NCBI RefSeq assembly: GCF_900129855.1
Contig: NZ_LT670819.1
Span: 4,216,001 to 4,280,000 of the forward strand
DNA from: Streptomyces sp. 3214.6
GTDB taxonomy: Bacteria; Actinomycetota; Actinomycetes; Streptomycetales; Streptomycetaceae
DNA length: 64,000 bases
Direction: 5' to 3'
In this document: in pieces, positions 59,711 to 64,000 of the stretch
Layout: each line of letters starts with the position of its first letter
How positions within the stretch are numbered: the stretch's first letter is position 1
The notes under the pieces: generated by a model
Seen by the model: the letters and a program-made list of their open reading frames with translations, nothing else
What the model was told of the DNA's origin: nothing
Databases searched by the model: none
Position numbers and translations under genes: made by a program

Positions 59711-61480
59711 ATGGCCCCGGTCACGTCTCTCACCGCTTCGGTCCACCAGCGTCTCGCGACGGCCCTTACGGCAGCCCTGCCGGAGGCCGGCACCGCGGAC
59801 CCGCTGCTGCGACGAAGCGACAGGGCGGACTTCCAGGCCAACGGCATCCTGGCCCTCGCGAAGAAGGCGAAGGCCAACCCGCGGGAGCTGGCGACGCAGG
59901 TGGTAGCGCAGGTCGTGACCGGTGACGTGATCAAGGAGATCGAGGTCTCCGGCCCCGGCTTCCTGAACGTGACGATCACCGACCGGGCGATCACCGAGAA
60001 CCTGGCTGCGCGGTACGCGGACGCGGACCGCCTGGGCGTCCCACAGGCCGAGCACCCCGGCACCACCGTCATCGACTACGCCCAGCCGAACGTGGCGAAG
60101 GAGATGCACGTCGGTCACCTGCGGTCGGCGGTCATCGGCGACGCGGTGGTGCAGATCCTGGAGTTCACGGGCGAGACGGTCGTGCGCCGTCACCACATCG
60201 GCGACTGGGGCACCCAGTTCGGCATGCTCATCCAGTACCTGGACGAGCACCCGCACGAGCTGGACCACAAGGAGTCCCAGGTCAGCGGTGAGGAGGCGAT
60301 GTCGAACCTCGACCGCCTCTACAAGACGGCCCGCAAGCTGTTCGACTCCGACGAGGAGTTCAAGACGCGGGCCCGTCGCCGGGTGGTCGACCTCCAGGCG
60401 GGCGACCCGCACACGCTCGCGATCTGGCAGAAGTTCGTCGACGAGTCGAAGATCTACTTCTTCTCGGTCTTCGAGAAGCTGGACATGGAGGTCCGGGACC
60501 CGGACATCGTCGGCGAGTCGGGTTACAACGACATGCTGGCGGAGACCTGCCGGCTCCTGGAGGAGTCGGGCGTGGCGGTCCGCTCGGAGGGCGCGCTCTG
60601 CGTCTTCTTCGAGGACGTCAAGGGCCCGGACGGCAACCCGGTCCCGCTGATCGTGCAGAAGTCGGACGGCGGCTACGGCTACGCGGCGACGGACCTGTCG
60701 GCGATCCGTGACCGTGTCTTCAACATCAAGGCGGACACGCTGCTCTATGTCGTGGACGCCCGTCAGTCGCTGCACTTCAGGATGGTCTTCGAGACGGCGC
60801 GCAGGGCGGGCTGGCTGAACGAGGACGTCAAGGCGCACCAGTTGGCGTTCGGCACGGTCCTGGGCAAGGACGGCAAGCCGTTCAAGACCCGTGAGGGCGA
60901 GACGGTGAAGCTGGTCGACCTCCTCGACGAGGCGGTGGACCGGGCGACGGCCGTCGTCGGCGAGAAGCGCGAGAAGGTCGGGCTGACGGACGAGGAGGTC
61001 GTCGAGAACGGCCGGTACGTGGGCATCGGCGCGGTGAAGTACGCCGACCTGTCGACGTCCGCGGTCCGCGACTACAAGTTCGACCTGGACCAGATGGTCT
61101 CGCTGAACGGCGACACGTCGGTGTACCTCCAGTACGCGTACGCCCGTATCCAGTCGATCCTGCGCAAGGCGGGCGAGGCCCGCCCGGCCGCCCACCCGGA
61201 GCTTGAACTGGCCCCGGCGGAGCGGGCGTTGGGCCTGCATCTGGACCAGTTCGGCGAGCTGCTGGCGGAGGTCGCGGCGGAGTACGCGCCGCACAAGCTG
61301 GCGGCGTACCTCTACCAGCTGGCCTCGCACCTGACGACGTTCTACGACCAGTGCCACGTGCTGTCGCCGGACAACGCGCCGGAGGTCGTCGAGAACCGGC
61401 TGTTCCTGGTCGACCTGACGGGCCGCACGCTGCACCTGGGCATGGCCCTGCTGGGCATCCGGACGCCCGAAAAGCTCTGA
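59711..61480 (+). CDS. argS: Arginyl-tRNA synthetase
   Basis: 589 residues from the ATG at 59711; an upstream ATG-like extension lacks a ribosome site. N-terminal Add-1 domain (FLNVTITDRAI), HIGH motif in AQPNVAKEMHVGHLRSAVIGD (about 122-142), HHIGDWGTQFGMLIQYL, the ArgRS form of KMSKS (GKPFKTREGETVKL, about 393-406) and a DALR anticodon-binding C-terminus ending GLTGRTLHLGMALLGIRTPEKL-like. Essential housekeeping enzyme. A 25-bp hairpin follows the stop. Confidence 0.97.
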   Translation: MAPVTSLTASVHQRLATALTAALPEAGTADPLLRRSDRADFQANGILALAKKAKANPRELATQVVAQVVTGDVIKEIEVSGPGFLNVTITDRAITENLAARYADADRLGVPQAEHPGTTVIDYAQPNVAKEMHVGHLRSAVIGDAVVQILEFTGETVVRRHHIGDWGTQFGMLIQYLDEHPHELDHKESQVSGEEAMSNLDRLYKTARKLFDSDEEFKTRARRRVVDLQAGDPHTLAIWQKFVDESKIYFFSVFEKLDMEVRDPDIVGESGYNDMLAETCRLLEESGVAVRSEGALCVFFEDVKGPDGNPVPLIVQKSDGGYGYAATDLSAIRDRVFNIKADTLLYVVDARQSLHFRMVFETARRAGWLNEDVKAHQLAFGTVLGKDGKPFKTREGETVKLVDLLDEAVDRATAVVGEKREKVGLTDEEVVENGRYVGIGAVKYADLSTSAVRDYKFDLDQMVSLNGDTSVYLQYAYARIQSILRKAGEARPAAHPELELAPAERALGLHLDQFGELLAEVAAEYAPHKLAAYLYQLASHLTTFYDQCHVLSPDNAPEVVENRLFLVDLTGRTLHLGMALLGIRTPEKL

Positions 61481-61494
61481 GTCTGAGCGCCTGA

Positions 61495-61550
61495 AGCGAA
61501 CGCCACGGCCCGTCCTCTCCCCCGTGAGAGGACGGGCCGTGGCGTTCGCT
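61495..61550. terminator. Very long perfect hairpin between argS and the I36 gene
   Basis: A 25-bp perfect stem: left arm 61495-61519 (begins AGCGAACGCCACGG), loop CCCCGT (61520-61525), right arm 61526-61550. It lies 14 bp after argS and 14 bp after the end of the convergent I36 gene, serving both. Confidence 0.9.
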
Positions 61551-61564
61551 CAGCTCGGTTCAGC

Positions 61565-61939
61565 TCAGCTGCAGTTCACCCACGTGTTGGACTTGATGTA
61601 GTGGCTCTCGGGGGTGCTCGTCTTGTAGCCCTTGTAGACGAGCGAGCTGGAGCCGCCGTAGTCCCTCTCCGAGTACCACTTGAGGTCACAGGAGTTGCCG
61701 TGGTTGTACCAGGACTTGAAGCTCTGGAAGACCGAGTACTGGGTCAGGTCACGGTTCGTCCCCGAGATCTTCTGCATGTGGCCGGTGTAGTTCTGCCCGG
61801 CCCAGACGCAGAACCAGCCCGCCGGACAGTCCGACGACGCCGACGGCGCGGCCTGGGCCGCACCCGCGCTTCCGGCCAGCAGACCACCGGTCATCAGGAC
61901 ACCACTGGCCAGGGCGGCGAACTTCTTGGTCATACGCAT
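61565..61939 (-). CDS. Secreted peptidase-inhibitor family I36-like protein
   Basis: 124 residues from the ATG at 61939 (AAGGGGG upstream). Signal peptide KKFAALASGVLMTGGLLAGSAGAAQA (cleavage about residue 31). The mature part fits the I36/gamma-crystallin-like fold: CPAGWFCVWAGQNYTGHMQKISG, SFKSWYNHGNSCDLKWYSERDYGGSS, KSNTWVNC. Family I36 includes the metalloprotease inhibitor SMPI of Streptomyces; inhibition itself is not shown for this protein. Confidence 0.88.
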   Translation of the reverse strand: MRMTKKFAALASGVLMTGGLLAGSAGAAQAAPSASSDCPAGWFCVWAGQNYTGHMQKISGTNRDLTQYSVFQSFKSWYNHGNSCDLKWYSERDYGGSSSLVYKGYKTSTPESHYIKSNTWVNCS

Positions 61940-62261
61940 GCTGTTACCCCCTTCGTCGGAACCGCTTTCCTCGCCCTGACGTTCCCCCGGGCGAGCGGCT
62001 CGCTGTCTGAGACATGAGTGGGCCGACCGCACCGGCCGGCTCGCAAACAAGAGTGGGGGCGGGGAGCAGGGGCCGCCACGGCCGCCGCGGAAGTGACGGC
62101 TTCTTGGGACGTCCCACCCGCTGACCTGCGTGGATGCCATCCGTCGGGACGCTGCGGCGGGACGGCTGTGGCAGACCATGTGCAGACGGTGTGCCGCTCA
62201 TGCAGAATGCGACGCAGCGGGGGGCCGCTGACCACGGTCCATGACCGCATATGGGGGGAAC

Positions 62262-63065
62262 ATGGCGCGTCGCAAAGCGCTGTCCGCCGAACTCGATCCG
62301 CGTGTACGGCAGTTGGTGACGGAGTTACGCGGGCTGACGGATCGCGGCGAGCTGAGCATGCGCCAACTGGCGGCCAAGACGGGGTACAGCCAGAAGTCGT
62401 GGGAACGGTATCTGGGCGGCCGGTCGCTGCCGCCCCGGGACGCCGTGGAGAAACTGGCCCGGATCGGCGGCGTCGACCCCGTGCGGCTGCTCGCGTTGCA
62501 CGAGGTCGCGGCCGAGACATGGGGCGCCGCACAGGTGACGACCACGTCGGCGCCGGCGGCGCGGGCTGCTTCGGCGGCGCGGGCTGCTTCGGCGGAGCAG
62601 GCTGTGGGTGCGGAGGAGGGGGCCGTCAGCGTGCCGCCTCCCGGGCGTTCGCTGCACATCGCGCTCGTCGCGGGAGTGCTGGCCCTGGTCCTGGCCGTCT
62701 CCACCGCGGTCCTTCTGATCATGCGGCTCGACGACGGCGGCGACCACGCGATCGCTCCCCCGGGCCCGTCCACCGCCGGGGCGTCGTCGTCCGCTCCCAC
62801 GTACAGCTGCCGCGTCGAGAAGGTCGGCGGGCTCTGGTACGCGGGCAACAGCCGCACCCAGGACGCCGAGATCGCCACCGGCAACAGCGGTCCCGACGTG
62901 GCCGAGGCGCAGTGCCTGCTGCGCCGGGCGGGCATCTCGCCGGGGGGCATCGACGGCATGTTCGGTCCGCTGACCCGGCGAGCGGTCATGACCCTGCAGA
63001 AGCGGTCGGGTCTGGAGGACGACGGCATCGTCGGACCGCTCACGTGGAAGGCGCTCCGCGGATGA
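62262..63065 (+). CDS. HTH protein with membrane helix and peptidoglycan-binding domain
   Basis: 267 residues from the ATG at 62262 (GGGGGGAAC before it). HTH in LTDRGELSMRQLAAKTGYSQKSWERYLGGRSLPPRDAVEKLARIGG (about 24-70), Ala-rich linker, membrane helix (IALVAGVLALVLAVSTAVLLI, about 129-150), and an outside domain CRVEKVGGLWYAGN... VAEAQCLLRRAGISPGGIDGMFGPLTRRAVMTLQKRSGL, a PG_binding_1 fold. This cytoplasmic-HTH/outside-wall-binding design could signal wall state. The stop overlaps the next ATG (ATGA). Confidence 0.9.
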   Translation: MARRKALSAELDPRVRQLVTELRGLTDRGELSMRQLAAKTGYSQKSWERYLGGRSLPPRDAVEKLARIGGVDPVRLLALHEVAAETWGAAQVTTTSAPAARAASAARAASAEQAVGAEEGAVSVPPPGRSLHIALVAGVLALVLAVSTAVLLIMRLDDGGDHAIAPPGPSTAGASSSAPTYSCRVEKVGGLWYAGNSRTQDAEIATGNSGPDVAEAQCLLRRAGISPGGIDGMFGPLTRRAVMTLQKRSGLEDDGIVGPLTWKALRG

Positions 63066-64000
63066 CCAGGCCCGAGCCGTCACCGGAGAGCGCCCGGCTG
63101 GCCACCGGGCTGAGGGAGTTGAAGGAGCGCACGGGTCTGAGCCTGGCCGGGCTCGCGGCGAAGACCACGTTCAGCAAGTCGTCCTGGGAGCGCTATCTCA
63201 ACGGCAGGACGCTGCCGCCGCGCCCGGCGGTCCAGGAGCTGTGCAGGTTGGCCGGTGAACCGCCCGGCCGCTACCTGGCACTGCGGGACCTCGCGCAGTC
63301 GGAGTGGAGCGACGCCCCGAAGGAGCCGACGCCGACGACCACGCAGACCACGCCGACCGCGCCGACGGAACCCTCCCCGCCCCCGACGCCGACCCCGACT
63401 CCAGCTCCCGGAGGCTCCACGGACGCCGTCGGTCGCCGGGGAGCGACGGCCGTGGCGGTCCTGGTGTCGGTGTCCGCCCTGGTGTTCGGGGCGGTCGTAC
63501 TGACCCTTCTCCTCCTCCCGCACGGGAGTGAGGGGGCACGACCGTCGGCATCGTCGTCGGCGTCCCCGTCCGTGACCGGGCCGCGCTGCCGGGACGCCGG
63601 CTGCGAGGGCAAGGACCCGCTGGTCATGCAGTGCGGCCCCGCGCCCGAGACCCTGGCCGAGCACGTCACCGCCACCGGAGCCTCGGTACAGCTGCGGTAC
63701 AGCGAGATGTGCGGGGCCACGTGGGTACGGATGTGGGGCACGCGGATCGGCGACGAGGTCGAACTACGCGGCCACCTCGCCCGGGTGAGGAACCGCATCG
63801 AGGCGGACACCTACGTCCACACACTCATGGCGACGACCCGCGCGGGAACGGTCATCCGGGCCTGCTTCCTCCCCGCGGCGGGCGGCAAGAGGGAATGCTT
63901 CCAGGCCACGGTGGACCGGGTCACGTCGGAACCGACTCCTGGCACGCACGCGTCCCCCGAGGTGCCGGCATCAGGAACACGGGCGCAGGGAGGAACAGTT
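63062..64000 (+). CDS. HTH-DUF2690 membrane protein, 3' partial
   Basis: At least 313 residues, still open at the right edge. HTH like that of the previous gene (LKERTGLSLAGLAAKTTFSKSSWERYLNGRTLPPRPAVQELCRLAGE), a Thr/Pro-rich linker, a membrane helix (AVAVLVSVSALVFGAVVLTLLLL) and an outside DUF2690 domain with four Cys (CRDAGCEGKDPLVMQCGP; LRYSEMCGATWVRMWG). It is coupled to the previous gene by a 4-bp overlap, so the two membrane HTH proteins probably act together. The last 30 residues are linker-like and the true end is unseen. Confidence 0.9.
   Translation, partial: MTRPEPSPESARLATGLRELKERTGLSLAGLAAKTTFSKSSWERYLNGRTLPPRPAVQELCRLAGEPPGRYLALRDLAQSEWSDAPKEPTPTTTQTTPTAPTEPSPPPTPTPTPAPGGSTDAVGRRGATAVAVLVSVSALVFGAVVLTLLLLPHGSEGARPSASSSASPSVTGPRCRDAGCEGKDPLVMQCGPAPETLAEHVTATGASVQLRYSEMCGATWVRMWGTRIGDEVELRGHLARVRNRIEADTYVHTLMATTRAGTVIRACFLPAAGGKRECFQATVDRVTSEPTPGTHASPEVPASGTRAQGGTV

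Noticed and set aside
1..64000. tRNA genes as integration target or elsewhere
   Set aside because: No cloverleaf with a T-loop GGTTCGAATC-type box was found; the target is a protein gene.

Overview
The window is high-GC, densely packed actinobacterial DNA, almost certainly from a Streptomyces chromosome. Supporting signs are very GC-rich third codon positions, frequent GTG starts with GGAGG-type ribosome sites, families typical of the genus (DUF2252, DUF2637, DUF3558, DUF2690, DUF6325, PF04672 methyltransferase, ECF41 sigma factor), and a class I lysyl-tRNA synthetase beside argS.

Positions 597-20853 are an integrated mobile element. Its ends are direct repeats of the last codons of a host gene (51-644 and 20793-20868, cores 20,224 bp apart), and a tyrosine integrase (712-2052) lies just inside the left end. 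Next come an excisionase-like protein, a DUF3631 ATPase whose 5' coding half carries a cluster of GGGGACCG iteron-like repeats, a nested inverted-repeat region that could be oriT or a terminator, MobC and a relaxase. No FtsK/TraB or type IV secretion gene is visible, so it looks like an integrative mobilizable element (IME), not a self-conjugative one. Its cargo has two parts. The first is an XRE-TPR regulator / YdcF / WbqC-like / flavoprotein operon, followed on the other strand by two unknown proteins, a class I aminoacyl-tRNA-synthetase-like protein and an ASCH protein. The second is a compact YcaO RiPP-type cluster (13753-20606): a 31-residue acidic precursor candidate, a hairpin, a fused E1-like/YcaO enzyme, an active/inactive M16 peptidase pair, a flavodoxin-like protein and an MFS exporter. 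The precursor has no Cys, Ser or Thr, which argues against azoline formation. This cluster is the most likely undescribed system here.

Positions 20869-22860 are a scar. Directly outside attR lies a decayed piece of a second related element: an integrase tail, a frameshifted flavoprotein and a YdcF-WbqC deletion chimera. It runs into fragments of an aldehyde dehydrogenase and an Lrp/AsnC regulator.

From 23137 on is ordinary accessory to core chromosome. It holds a TetR-GNAT-MFS-hydrolase operon with a twin-palindrome operator; gene remnants; an ECF41 sigma factor coupled to a carboxymuconolactone-decarboxylase-like protein; a ClC channel; DUF2252; envelope proteins; a PaaX regulator; an MHS transporter; an ECF sigma factor with a Met/His-rich membrane protein; an MprAB-like two-component system; an LLM flavin oxidoreductase with its FMN reductase; a MarR-permease-TIGR03943 operon with a His-rich segment; RtcB; DUF3558 lipoproteins; lysS and divergent argS; a secreted I36 inhibitor-like protein; and two HTH membrane proteins, the last running off the right edge. 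No tRNA, rRNA or CRISPR array was recognised.
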